Positions 20,639-28,937 of a stretch of DNA of 41,772 bases are shown here, piece by piece. Source of the stretch: Alphaproteobacteria bacterium (GTDB lineage: Bacteria; Pseudomonadota; Alphaproteobacteria; Rhodobacterales; Rhodobacteraceae). The notes below the pieces were generated by a model. The model made no database searches. It was not told the DNA's origin and saw only the letters and a list, made by a program, of their open reading frames with translations. Every line of letters starts with the position of its first letter. The stretch's first letter is position 1. The stretch spans positions 1 to 41,772 of the forward strand of contig JAUHWP010000012.1 in the NCBI GenBank assembly GCA_030424645.1. The letters run 5' to 3'. The translations under genes and the position numbers were made by a program.

Positions 20639-21459
20639 GCCGTCTGTTCCTGTGTCGGCGTCCCGACCATCGCGCAGTGGCGGCCCAGCGGCAGCATCAT
20701 CGGCTTGCCCGAGGTGGGATCAGGCATCACGCGGCAAGCCACGCCGAACACCTCTTTGACCGTGCGTTCGGTCAGCACATCTTCCGGCGCCCCGGCCGTG
20801 TGCAGCGTGCCGCCATGCATTGCAACAAGATGGTCGGCATAGCGCGCTGCAAGGTTCAGATCGTGCAACACCATGACGATCGTTGTTCCACGCGATTGGT
20901 TCAGATCGACCAGCAAATCCAGAATTTCGATCTGATGTGCGATGTCGAGGAATGTGGTGGGCTCGTCCAGCAGCAGGATGTCGGTTTCCTGCGCCAGGGC
21001 CATCGCGATCCAGACCCTTTGCCGCTGCCCGCCAGACAGCTGGTCGACCTCGCGGTCGGCAATATCGGCGGTGCGCGTCGCTTCAAGCGCGGCTGCGACG
21101 GCCTTGTCGTCGTTCTGCGTCCAACGGGCCAGCAAGCCCCGGTGCGGATGGCGGCCATGACTGACCAGATCCGCCACGGTTATGCCGTCCGGGGCAGTCG
21201 GCGATTGTGGCAACAGGCCCAGACGGCGTGCCAGTTCCCGTGTCGGAATGTCTTGCACAGCGCGACCATCCAGGATGATCTGCCCTGCGGTTGGCCGCAA
21301 CAACCGGGCGAGACAGCGCAACAGGGTGGACTTGCCGCAGGCATTGGCGCCAACGATCGCTGTGACCGCGCCCGGCGGCACCGCGAATTCCAGATCGGTC
21401 AGGATCGTATGGGCCCCGTATCCGGCCCGAAGTGCTTCGATATTCAGTGTGGGCATCAT
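20635..21459 (-). CDS. Ferric-siderophore ABC transporter, ATP-binding protein (FepC-like)
   Basis: ATPase of 274 residues with Walker A VGANACGKST (Ala-Cys in place of the usual Gly-Ser/Ala), signature LSGGQRQRVWIAMALAQ, Walker B ILLLDEPTTFLDIAHQ and the switch region VLHDLNLAARYADH. The TTFLDIAHQ sequence is characteristic of FepC/FhuC-type siderophore ATPases. It overlaps the permease gene upstream and the SIP gene downstream by 4 nt each. The C-terminal extension after VKEVFGVACRVMPDP is usual for FepC. Confidence 0.92.
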   Translation of the reverse strand: MMPTLNIEALRAGYGAHTILTDLEFAVPPGAVTAIVGANACGKSTLLRCLARLLRPTAGQIILDGRAVQDIPTRELARRLGLLPQSPTAPDGITVADLVSHGRHPHRGLLARWTQNDDKAVAAALEATRTADIADREVDQLSGGQRQRVWIAMALAQETDILLLDEPTTFLDIAHQIEILDLLVDLNQSRGTTIVMVLHDLNLAARYADHLVAMHGGTLHTAGAPEDVLTERTVKEVFGVACRVMPDPTSGKPMMLPLGRHCAMVGTPTQEQTA

Positions 21460-22499
21460 TCTCTTCCGCTGCGATGGGACCAGATGATCAGAAAGATAAG
21501 ATAGGGCGCGCCAAGTGCGCCGGTCACGACGCCCACGGGATAGCGCCCGGTCAGAAGATGCTGTCCGACATAATCCCCAAAAAGCACCAGCAGGGCACCG
21601 ATAAGCGCCGCTGCGATCAGAGGCGATCTGCCGGGGCCTGAGATCCGCTTGGCGATGGGCCCGGACAGGAAGGCCACGAAGGCGATCGGCCCCGAGACCG
21701 CCGTCGCGACCGCGATCAACCCGACGGCTGCCATGACCGCGAACAGCTTTTCGCGCGCCAGCGGAACGCCAAGCGCCGCCGCCGCCTCATCACCAAGGCG
21801 CAGGCAGTCAAGATTCTCGCGCCGGGCGATCAGCAGCCCGCCGAAAGCCGTCAGGGACACCAATACCGGCAGCGCCTCGGCCAGTGTCGCGCCGTTCACA
21901 CTGCCGGTCAGCCAGCGCAGGGCGTCCTGCAAGGTCCACGCCGGTGCCCGTGCGAGGATATAGGCGATCACGCTGTCGAGCATGGCCGAAATCCCGATCC
22001 CGATCAGGATCAGCCGCGCCCCTGCCACGCCGTCGCGCCAGGCCAGCAGATAGATCAGCAAGGCGACCGCCATTCCGGCAACGACAGCCAGGATCGACAC
22101 GGCGGACCCGCTCCACCCCAGGATGACGATGGCAAAGACAGCGGCGGCACTGGCGCCGACGCTGATGCCGATGATGTCGGGGCTGGCCAAAGGGTTGCGC
22201 AGCAGCGTCTGAAAGATTACGCCGCCAAGGCCAAAGCTCATCCCGGCAAGGATCGACAGCACGCTGCGCGGCAAACGCAACTCCAGCACGCTGAAACTGA
22301 CCCCGGGCACCTCGTGGCCGGTCAGAACATGCAGAAGTTCGGAAACTGTGGTCATGGACGGCCCTGTGATCAGGGTCAGACCAACCCCGATGATGACAAG
22401 TCCAAGCAGAATGGCGATCAGGCGCAACCGGGCCTTTCGGCGCGCCACGCGCAGCGCCGCGATCCACGCGGCTGTATGGGTATGGGCGACCATGCTCAT
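21456..22499 (-). CDS. Ferric-siderophore ABC transporter permease (FepG-like)
   Basis: FecCD-family permease of 347 residues. Conserved elements include GMSFGLGGVIFQTLLRNPLA, PDIIGISVGASAAAVF and SGPIAFVAFLSGPIAKRI. I place the start at 22499 (MSMVAHTHTA) because it overlaps the stop of the preceding permease as ATGA, a pattern used throughout this operon; the track start at 22532 would lie inside that gene. It forms a heterodimer with the permease at 22496-23536. Confidence 0.9.
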   Translation of the reverse strand: MSMVAHTHTAAWIAALRVARRKARLRLIAILLGLVIIGVGLTLITGPSMTTVSELLHVLTGHEVPGVSFSVLELRLPRSVLSILAGMSFGLGGVIFQTLLRNPLASPDIIGISVGASAAAVFAIVILGWSGSAVSILAVVAGMAVALLIYLLAWRDGVAGARLILIGIGISAMLDSVIAYILARAPAWTLQDALRWLTGSVNGATLAEALPVLVSLTAFGGLLIARRENLDCLRLGDEAAAALGVPLAREKLFAVMAAVGLIAVATAVSGPIAFVAFLSGPIAKRISGPGRSPLIAAALIGALLVLFGDYVGQHLLTGRYPVGVVTGALGAPYLIFLIIWSHRSGRE

Positions 22500-23536
22500 A
22501 GGTCGCGAACCCGCCGCTTGCGCACGATCCATATGAATACTGGTGCCCCGATAAAGGCCGTGACGATTCCGACATCCATTTCGGACGGGCGGGCAACGAT
22601 CCGCCCGATCACGTCAGCGACGATAAGAAGGATGGCCCCGGTCAGTGCTGAAAAGGGCAAGATCCACCTGTGATCCACACCGACAAGCATCCGGCAAACA
22701 TGCGGAACGACCAGCCCCACGAACCCGATCGGCCCACAGATGGCCGTCGTCGCGCCGCAAAGCAAAACCGCGCCGAGCGCCGCGGCCCCGCGCGCCCATG
22801 CGACTTGGGCACCCAGCCCCGCGGCAGCGTCGTCCCCCAGAGCCAGAAGGTTCAGGCTGCGGGCCGACAGCAGGCACAAAGCCAGCCCGGCCGCAAGAAA
22901 GGGCAGGCCGGGCAGGATTGCGTCGACAGTGGCGCCACCGACGCCGCCGATCTGCCACGACCGGACCCCGCTGACGATATCGTTGCGCGGAAGGATGATC
23001 GCAATGGTCAGAGAGGACGACGCGATGGCCGTCGCCGCCCCGGCCAGCGCAAGTTTGAGTGGTGTTGCACCCCCCCGCCCAAGCGAACCGATGGCATATA
23101 CGAAACACGCGGCAAGCCCAGCCCCCAGGATCGCGGTCCAGATAAACGCATCGAGCGTTTCCATCCCGAACCAGGCAATCCCGATCACCACGGCCATGGC
23201 CGCACCGGCATTTACGCCCAGAATGCCGGGATCCGCCAGCGGGTTGCGGGTGACACCCTGCATCACCGCACCGGCCAGACCGAGTGCCGCGCCGGCCAGA
23301 ATCGCGAGGACTGTGCGCGGCACCCGAACCGCGACAACCGCCTGTGCCATCGTTTCCGTGCTGCCCATCACGCCCGCCAGAATATCTGTCCAGCCCACGT
23401 TCCGCGTGCCCAGGCTAACCGACAACAGGCAGGCAAAGACCAGCGCCGACAAGACGACCGCCAGCCAGCCCGACCGTGCGCGCCGCGATCTCTGCAATGC
23501 GTCGGTCGTGGAGCCCGAGGAAGCGACGATCGTCAT
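22496..23536 (-). CDS. Ferric-siderophore ABC transporter permease (FepD-like)
   Basis: FecCD-family permease of 346 residues, with LAGAALGLAGAVMQGVTRNPLADPGILGV, one of the best-conserved segments of the family, and GPIGFVGLVVPHVCRMLVG as the ATPase-contacting loop. An N-terminal extension of about 25 residues precedes the first membrane helix (GWLAVVLSALVFACLLSVSL). It begins 4 nt inside the binding-protein gene and is followed by the second permease with an ATGA overlap. Confidence 0.92.
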   Translation of the reverse strand: MTIVASSGSTTDALQRSRRARSGWLAVVLSALVFACLLSVSLGTRNVGWTDILAGVMGSTETMAQAVVAVRVPRTVLAILAGAALGLAGAVMQGVTRNPLADPGILGVNAGAAMAVVIGIAWFGMETLDAFIWTAILGAGLAACFVYAIGSLGRGGATPLKLALAGAATAIASSSLTIAIILPRNDIVSGVRSWQIGGVGGATVDAILPGLPFLAAGLALCLLSARSLNLLALGDDAAAGLGAQVAWARGAAALGAVLLCGATTAICGPIGFVGLVVPHVCRMLVGVDHRWILPFSALTGAILLIVADVIGRIVARPSEMDVGIVTAFIGAPVFIWIVRKRRVRDL

Positions 23537-24510
23537 TTTGCCTTGCTCGCCGCATCCGCCAGAAGCGAAACGTAATCCTCAAGCACCCATGGGATCGACA
23601 GCGGTGTCGGGTTCGCGGCTGTTCCGACCGGGTCATTGCGCAGCAGTACGACAGCTCCGTTTTCTACCGTGTCCATGCGTGAGGTCAGCAGGTTCTTTCG
23701 CACCCGGTCAAAAAGCGCGCGGCCGCCATAGGTCACGATGATGTCTACATCGCCGAAGGCGTCTATCTTCTCGGCGCTGATCTCGCCTGAATAGCGGCCG
23801 GGAACGGTTGCATCCAATACGGCCTGCGGGGATTCCAGGCCCAGATCCTCAAGGAAACGGACACGTGTATCATTCGCGGAATAGAACCGAATGACACTCA
23901 GATCGCGGATGTCCAGATGCGTGACAAACATCGCGGTTTTCCCCAAAATTTCCGGATGACGCGCAGTGACGTCAGAAATCTGCGTTTCGATCTGGCCGAT
24001 CAGGTCTTCGCCTTCGTCCATCATGCCAAGCCCTGCCGCGTTCAGGCGGATCATGTCGCGCCAGACCGTCGACCAGGGGCCGTCTTGATACGGGATGACG
24101 GGGGCGATCTTGCTTAAGGTCTCGTATTCGGACTGAGTGAGCCCGGAATAGGCCGCAAGGATGATGTCCGGTCTGGTTGCCGCGACAGCTTCGAAGTCGA
24201 TCCCATCGCCTTCGTCAAACAATGGCGGAACTTCCGCGCCCAGTTCCTGAAGCCGTTCCGAAACCCAAGGCAACAGGCCGTCCCCGTCATCGTCGCCAAA
24301 ATTCGCCCGCGCGAACCCGACCGGAACAATACCCAGCGCCAGCGGCACTTCGTGGTTGGCCCATGCCACGGTCGCCACCCGTTCGGGCCGGGTCGGGACG
24401 GTGGTGGCGCCGAAGGCATGTTCGACCGTCACCGGAAAGTCTTGCGCGTTGGTGGGGGAGGGAGCCGCAAATGCCAGCCACAGGGCAGACATCACAACAG
24501 CTTTTGTCAT
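23533..24510 (-). CDS. Ferric-siderophore periplasmic binding protein (FepB-like)
   Basis: Periplasmic iron-siderophore binding protein, about 325 residues from MTKAVVMSALWLAFAAPSPTNAQ, a good signal peptide. The fold signature includes RPERVATVAWANHEVPLALG, IDFEAVAATRPDIILAAYSGLT and GDVDIIVTYGG. The start is uncertain: the track ATG at 24570 puts a poor stretch before the signal peptide, and a TTG at 24522 has a GAGGAG site ten bases upstream. It is the first gene of the second siderophore operon, divergent from the TonB receptor, with the iron box between them. Confidence 0.85.
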   Translation of the reverse strand: MTKAVVMSALWLAFAAPSPTNAQDFPVTVEHAFGATTVPTRPERVATVAWANHEVPLALGIVPVGFARANFGDDDGDGLLPWVSERLQELGAEVPPLFDEGDGIDFEAVAATRPDIILAAYSGLTQSEYETLSKIAPVIPYQDGPWSTVWRDMIRLNAAGLGMMDEGEDLIGQIETQISDVTARHPEILGKTAMFVTHLDIRDLSVIRFYSANDTRVRFLEDLGLESPQAVLDATVPGRYSGEISAEKIDAFGDVDIIVTYGGRALFDRVRKNLLTSRMDTVENGAVVLLRNDPVGTAANPTPLSIPWVLEDYVSLLADAASKAK

Positions 24511-24874
24511 CCGTTCAAACAAGGGAAACAGGCTCCTCGAAGATAGCAGTTCAATTATGATCGTCGTCATCGGCTATGCGTTTCGACAACGGTGCGTCAA
24601 GCTGACCAACCCGCCATAAGTGGTAAATTCGCCTGCTTTTGCTAGTTTTCCAGAGAATCTGACAAAAAAAGTCAGTTTTTACAATACAACCCCGATTAAT
24701 TTTGACTTATGTGCTCTCGCCGCAGAGATCGTCCCGCAGAAATCACGCCGGAGGGTCCAAACCTCGAGCACCGATGGTCCGCAGGATTGGTACTGGCGGC
24801 CCTGGGCGCCAGCCATTTGCCGAACCGCACAGCGCGCAAGCGCCACGGTCATACTAAAGGAATTGGAAGACATC
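24511..24874. other. Divergent promoter region between FepB-like gene and TonB receptor
   Basis: About 360 bases without a convincing gene. It holds the perfect iron-box palindrome at 24659-24675 and then a roughly 200-nt leader before the receptor ATG. The track ORF starting at 24620 runs through this leader in frame, but its residues look nothing like a signal peptide or a receptor. No riboswitch-like fold was recognised. Confidence 0.6.
24659..24675. promoter_or_regulatory. Perfect CTGAC-N7-GTCAG palindrome, candidate iron-responsive operator
   Basis: CTGACAAAAAAAGTCAG: perfect 5-nt arms separated by seven A residues. It lies between the divergent FepB-like operon and the TonB receptor and can serve both. 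Degenerate versions with identical spacing precede hmuS (1767-1783) and the first siderophore operon (5442-5458). The form is consistent with the Iron-Rhodo-box/RirA-type operators described for Rhodobacterales, but I assign the regulator only by inference. Confidence 0.7.
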
Positions 24875-27007
24875 ATGATGTCATCTTCAACAGAACTTCG
24901 CCCTTCAACCCCCCGTCTGGCCCGGACTGTCGCGGCGCTTTTGGGATGCACGGCCCTGATCGGCCTTCCGTTTGCTGTTTCCGCCCAGGACAGCAACGAT
25001 GCCGAGCCTTACCGGCTTGGCACGATTTTCCTGAACGCGGGCGCAATCGCGGACGACGACGCCGGTTCGACGGTCGCACAAGAGCTGTGGACCGGGGGCA
25101 AGGTGGCGACCAGCGTGCTTGACACTCCGGCGACGGTCTCGGTCGTGACCCAGAAAGAGATCGAGATGCGCAATGCCAGCAAGGTCGAAGACGTGCTGGA
25201 ATACACCACGGGCATCGTCACCGACTATTTCGGAACGGACGACCGCAATGACTATTACCTTGTGCGCGGTTTTCAGGCGTCAACCTACCGCGACGGCCTG
25301 ACTCTCGGTTCGATGCGGGGTGTCCGGGAAGAGCCTTACGGCTTCGAACGCCTGGAGGTCATGAAGGGCGGCAACTCGACCCTGTTCGGAACATCCGATC
25401 CCGGCGGCACGGTCAACTTCGTAACCAAGAGACCGAAGTTTCATCGGTTCGGTGAGATCTATGGTTCGTATGGATCCCACAATCACAAGGAGTTTGGCTT
25501 CGATTTCGGAGATGTTCTGAACGAGGAAGGCACGCTGGCCTACCGCCTTGTGGGCAAAGTACAGGACGCCGAACTGGAATACGACACCTCGAAAGACGAT
25601 GAGCAGTTCTTCCTCGGGTCGGTCACATGGGCGCCCACGGATTATACCAAGCTGACCTTTTCTGCAGATTACCTCAAGCGCGATGGCACACCGAACAGCG
25701 GGGGGTATCCGCTCGACCGGCTGTATGATCGCAGTCAGTTCTTTGGCGAGCCGGACTTCAACGACCATGATGTCGAACGCCTGACGGTTTCTGCCGGTCT
25801 TCAGCACGAATTCCAGAACGGGTTCAGGTTGAACGCCAACCTGCGTTACAGCGATCTGACAGACGATTTTGCCTATATCTTCCTGTCGGACAATGCGGCG
25901 CGCGTTGGCACAACGGTTGATCGGTTCTATTTCGGGACTGACAGCACGGCAAAAGAGCTGATCGGCAATGTCATCTTGCAGTATGAAACCAGCTTCGGAA
26001 ATGTCGACAGCAGCACGCTTGCGGGGATCGAATACCGGGACGCGTCGACAACAAGCTCTTCGATCTATGGTCTACACACGCCAATCGACGTCAACAATCC
26101 GGTCTATACCGGCGCGCCAACGGGGCTTGCCCCCTACAGCGTTCAGGAGAACACCTTCACGACCAAGTCGGTTTTCCTGCAACAGAACCTGTCATTCTCG
26201 GACAGGATCATTGCGACCGCAGGGGTGCGGCGTGACTGGCTTGACATCATGAACACCGACCGATTGACCGGCGTAACGACCGAGGAAGAATTCGCGGAGA
26301 CCTCGTACCGGGCGGCGCTGACATACAAGTTCAACGATGAAATCTCGGCCTATGGAAGCTATGTTCAGTCGGTCGCACCACCCTCGATCGGCACCGAGCC
26401 TGAGCGGGGTGAACAATATGAAATCGGGCTTAAGTATCAGCCGGAAAGCATCAACGCCCTGTTCACCGCATCCCTTTACGATCTGACCAAGCAGAATGTG
26501 GTGGTTCCCGTTGTGCTGCCAAGCGGCGTGATCGAGCGTCAGACCATCGGTGAATCACGGGTCCGTGGCTTTGACCTCGAAGCCAGGGCCGAGCTTGCCA
26601 GGGGCCTGACATTGTTCGGCGGGTACAGCTATCAGATGTCCGATTTTGTCCGGGGCAATGTGCGCGGCGTTACGGTTGACGGGAACGAGTTTGCGACAGT
26701 GCCCAACCATCTTGCATCACTCTGGCTGAATTACGACCTGCCGCAGACCGGATCGTTTGGCGACACGTCCGTGGGCATCGGCGCACGATATGTAGGGTCA
26801 TACTACTACAATGCCTATAACGATAATGGCAAAAGCCCCGAGCAGTTTTATGTCGACGCGTCGTTCACCACCGAATTCGCTGAGGATATGGAGTTGCAGG
26901 TCAGCGTGAACAACATCTTTAACAAGCAATATGTTGTCGGTCGGGGAACTGCTGACTACTACAACAACGGCAGGACGATTTCGGCGACGCTGCGCTATCA
27001 ATGGTGA
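24875..27007 (+). CDS. TonB-dependent ferric-siderophore receptor (FhuA/FoxA-like)
   Basis: Outer-membrane beta-barrel receptor of 710 residues. After a long signal peptide (...LARTVAALLGCTALIGLPFAVSAQD) comes the plug domain (TPATVSVVTQKEIEMRNASK, VRGFQASTYRDGL, RLEVMKGGNSTLFGTSDPGG) and a 22-strand-type barrel ending in the aromatic RYQW. The sequence order and DPGGTVNFVTKRP motif place it with the TonB-siderophore subfamily that includes hydroxamate receptors. I choose the ATG at 24875 (or 24878), which follows AAAGGAATTGGAAGA; the track start lies in the leader. It would feed the divergent FepBDGC-like transporter, energised by TonB-ExbBD located elsewhere. Confidence 0.92.
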   Translation: MMSSSTELRPSTPRLARTVAALLGCTALIGLPFAVSAQDSNDAEPYRLGTIFLNAGAIADDDAGSTVAQELWTGGKVATSVLDTPATVSVVTQKEIEMRNASKVEDVLEYTTGIVTDYFGTDDRNDYYLVRGFQASTYRDGLTLGSMRGVREEPYGFERLEVMKGGNSTLFGTSDPGGTVNFVTKRPKFHRFGEIYGSYGSHNHKEFGFDFGDVLNEEGTLAYRLVGKVQDAELEYDTSKDDEQFFLGSVTWAPTDYTKLTFSADYLKRDGTPNSGGYPLDRLYDRSQFFGEPDFNDHDVERLTVSAGLQHEFQNGFRLNANLRYSDLTDDFAYIFLSDNAARVGTTVDRFYFGTDSTAKELIGNVILQYETSFGNVDSSTLAGIEYRDASTTSSSIYGLHTPIDVNNPVYTGAPTGLAPYSVQENTFTTKSVFLQQNLSFSDRIIATAGVRRDWLDIMNTDRLTGVTTEEEFAETSYRAALTYKFNDEISAYGSYVQSVAPPSIGTEPERGEQYEIGLKYQPESINALFTASLYDLTKQNVVVPVVLPSGVIERQTIGESRVRGFDLEARAELARGLTLFGGYSYQMSDFVRGNVRGVTVDGNEFATVPNHLASLWLNYDLPQTGSFGDTSVGIGARYVGSYYYNAYNDNGKSPEQFYVDASFTTEFAEDMELQVSVNNIFNKQYVVGRGTADYYNNGRTISATLRYQW

Positions 27008-27022
27008 TGGTCCTTAATTCGG

Positions 27023-27059
27023 TCGCAGCCCTTGGTCTAACAGAAGATCGGGGCTGCGA
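27023..27059. terminator. Bidirectional hairpin between the receptor and AraC genes
   Basis: TCGCAGCCC (27023-27031) pairs perfectly with GGGCTGCGA (27051-27059) around a 19-nt loop. It lies between two convergent genes (receptor stop 27007, AraC stop 27087). No clear U-tract follows on either strand, so it may be a weak or Rho-assisted terminator. A second 7-bp hairpin (GATCAGC/GCTGATC, 27085-27104) overlaps the end of the AraC gene. Confidence 0.45.
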
Positions 27060-27086
27060 TCGGCTGGCGTCATGCCCCCTGAAAGA

Positions 27087-28019
27087 TCAGCGAAGCTGCT
27101 GATCTCGTCGCCAACTTGCAGGGGTCTTGCCAACAAGCTGGCGAAAGGCCTTGGTCAGATGGGCCTGGTCTGAAAACCCAAGGCGATCGGCAATGTCTGC
27201 CACACTAAGGTCGGTCCCCGACAAAAGATTTCGCGCCTGTTCGACCCGCTTGTTCAGTTGCCACTGATAAGGTGACATCCCCGTGGTGTTCTTGAAGACC
27301 TGCGAAAACCAGCTTTCAGACAGCTTCACCGCGCTGGCCATTTGCGCGGTGCTCAGCCGCCGCCCCCCGCCATCTTCGAAACGCAGCGCAACCTTCCGCA
27401 TCTGCGCGGCAGTCAGGCGTGCATTGCCTGTATCAGGCTTCCTGTGATCCACATCCAACATTGCTGATATCAGGCAGTTTGCAAGGCTTTCGACAAAGAG
27501 ATCATGGCGCGTCGGATTGCGTATCTCTTGAACCAGCAACTGCGCGAGCGGCTCGATGTCCGATACGTCGTTCCGCTCGGCCGATCTCTCTAATATCTGC
27601 ACCGCTGTGGATCTGGGCATCGTCGACGACAGAAACTGGACGGCCCAGGAATAGTCGATGTGAATATCCACATGAGCGAAGCTGAGCGGCTTTGAAAAAC
27701 AGGTCCGAAGCTCCATGCCCGCCGGAACAAAGATGGAGCGCGCAAGTCTGTGCGTTTCGTTCTCGGTTGTGGCGGCGACGGAGCTCATGTCGTCGAAAAA
27801 TATGCTCAGCCGTGGGTTGGCTGAAACATACTGTCCCGTTGCACCCCGATCACCGGTGGCTTCCCAGTGCGCGATCAATGCGTTTTCGAACTTGCGCCAT
27901 TGCACGGGCATAACGCAGTGCAGCTTTTCAGTGAGACCAGAGAAATTGTGATTATAACCCATTCCGCACAGGCTCCGAGTACAACATGTCAGGATGTGGC
28001 TGTTTGAAACGGAACGCAT
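27087..28019 (-). CDS. AraC-family transcriptional regulator, siderophore-responsive (PchR-like)
   Basis: A 310-residue regulator. The C-terminal 100 residues carry two helix-turn-helix units of AraC/XylS: LSTAQMASAVKLSESWFSQVFK with GMSPYQWQLNKRVEQARNLL, and LSVADIADRLGFSDQAHLTKAFRQLVGKTPASWRR. The N-terminal half is a PchR-type effector domain (LSIFFDDMSSVAATTENETHRL, FVPAGMELRT). PchR-like regulators activate the adjacent TonB receptor and transport genes when the cognate ferric-siderophore is present, which fits its location. The start could be 28019 or 27962 (MGYNHNFSG); the latter begins nearer the domain. Confidence 0.85.
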   Translation of the reverse strand: MRSVSNSHILTCCTRSLCGMGYNHNFSGLTEKLHCVMPVQWRKFENALIAHWEATGDRGATGQYVSANPRLSIFFDDMSSVAATTENETHRLARSIFVPAGMELRTCFSKPLSFAHVDIHIDYSWAVQFLSSTMPRSTAVQILERSAERNDVSDIEPLAQLLVQEIRNPTRHDLFVESLANCLISAMLDVDHRKPDTGNARLTAAQMRKVALRFEDGGGRRLSTAQMASAVKLSESWFSQVFKNTTGMSPYQWQLNKRVEQARNLLSGTDLSVADIADRLGFSDQAHLTKAFRQLVGKTPASWRRDQQLR

Positions 28020-28079
28020 GATGGTTCATGCGCAATCCAAACTGGCTTAACTGGCTATTATGGGGCCTAAAGCGCCCCG

Positions 28080-28403
28080 TTACAAGTTGGGGTGATACGC
28101 CCTACGCCCGTCTTGAGTTTTCAATGCAATCGCTTTGGCCCGGCAGAGTGCGAAGGGTTCGATTTCAAAATGCCTCCACAGCACGCGCAACGGCTTTCTG
28201 ATGGTCGCTGGGTGCAGACGATATCCTTCCGTGTTCCGGAACAGCCGCGCGGTAGGCGTGCCGTGCTTGCCGCGTTCGATGAAGTAGTATCGGATCTCCT
28301 CCTGCGGGCGCGGTTCGGCACGAATACGATCTGGGTAAATCCTAATTTGTGTTGCGAGAGATATCCTATCATGTGGCGATCTTGCCCCTGTTTCATTGGA
28401 CAC
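28080..28403 (-). CDS. Doubtful 107-residue hypothetical ORF
   Basis: Not recognised. The frame encodes a basic, Arg-rich protein (EIRYYFIERGKHGTPTARLF, then LRVLWRHFEIEPFALCRAKA) without signal peptide or membrane helix. There is no clear ribosome-binding site before its ATG, it lies in a transposon-scarred region, and a similarly long frame runs on the opposite strand. It could be a decayed gene fragment or chance. Confidence 0.2.
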   Translation of the reverse strand: MSNETGARSPHDRISLATQIRIYPDRIRAEPRPQEEIRYYFIERGKHGTPTARLFRNTEGYRLHPATIRKPLRVLWRHFEIEPFALCRAKAIALKTQDGRRAYHPNL

Positions 28404-28486
28404 CTAAGCGGCTTTCTCTGAGGAGATTGCCAACTTGATTTCGCCTATTTGAGAGGAGCAAGACCTCTGCCAGTCAGGCGGTCATT

Positions 28487-28552
28487 TCAGCGGACCCAGA
28501 CGGCATAGGCGACGATCTCGCGAGGAAAACGGTAGCCTTTCAGGCGCGGCAT
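28487..28552 (-). mobile_element. IS6-family transposase 5' remnant
   Basis: The minus strand from 28552 reads MPRLKGYRFPREIVAYAVW followed by VR and a stop. This is the start of IS6-type transposases common in Rhodobacteraceae (RFPREVIAYAVWAYHRFALS). Homology ends abruptly after 20 residues and the DDE domain is absent, so this is an inactive scrap. Terminal inverted repeats were not identified. Confidence 0.65.
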
Positions 28553-28850
28553 GGAGGATGGTGCATTCATACTCAACGCCTAACCAAGCGCCGCACTGCA
28601 AACTCGTTGGCAATCCCACCCCGCTTGGTGTCGAGTATATCGGCCAGGCGGGCACGATTGGGGATCTCTATCACCATCACGGGTTTGACGCGGCCTCCAT
28701 TGTCGAAAAGGTCAACGGACTGTCCCCTGGCCGCCGGGCCTGCCGGGGCGTGTGAGCGACATACCTGTCGGGAGCAGGGCTGTGATGTGAATTGCAGATC
28801 CATGTGGAACAGTCGTGGAAACAGCGAGGGGATGTGTATCGGCAACTGCG

Positions 28851-28868
28851 TTGTCACGTGACTGCAAC
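28851..28868 (+). promoter_or_regulatory. Possible weak Pho box in the phoX leader
   Basis: TTGTCACGTGACTGCAAC has the 7-4-7 layout of a Pho box (CTGTCAT-N4-CTGTCAT), with 5 of 7 matches in the first half and 4 of 7 in the second. The same stretch contains a perfect 10-bp palindrome, GTCACGTGAC (28853-28862), that could serve another regulator. Its place about 70 nt upstream of the phoX ATG is suitable for an activator site. This is tentative. Confidence 0.25.
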
Positions 28869-28937
28869 AAACCTGGGCCATGTCTGGCTGGAATCGCAAT
28901 TGCGCGATTTCCCAGCATACAACGCAAGGAACATTAC

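Larger units (their letters stand above)
28020..28937. other. Low-coding scar region between AraC regulator and phoX
   Basis: About 900 bases with no convincing intact gene. It contains an unsupported 107-codon minus frame (28080-28403), a 22-codon IS6-family transposase remnant (28487-28552) and the phoX leader. Plus-strand frames of 109 and 65 codons have no recognisable product. The mixture of a transposase scrap and non-matching frames suggests past insertion and decay. Confidence 0.5.

Noticed and set aside
24620-24874. N-terminal 85 residues of the 795-residue TonB-receptor ORF
   Set aside because: Includes the iron box region and leader; no signal peptide until after the ATG at 24875, which has its own ribosome-binding site.
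28558-28755. 65-residue plus-strand ORF upstream of phoX
   Set aside because: No ribosome-binding site, no recognisable domain, and it lies in the IS-scarred interval.
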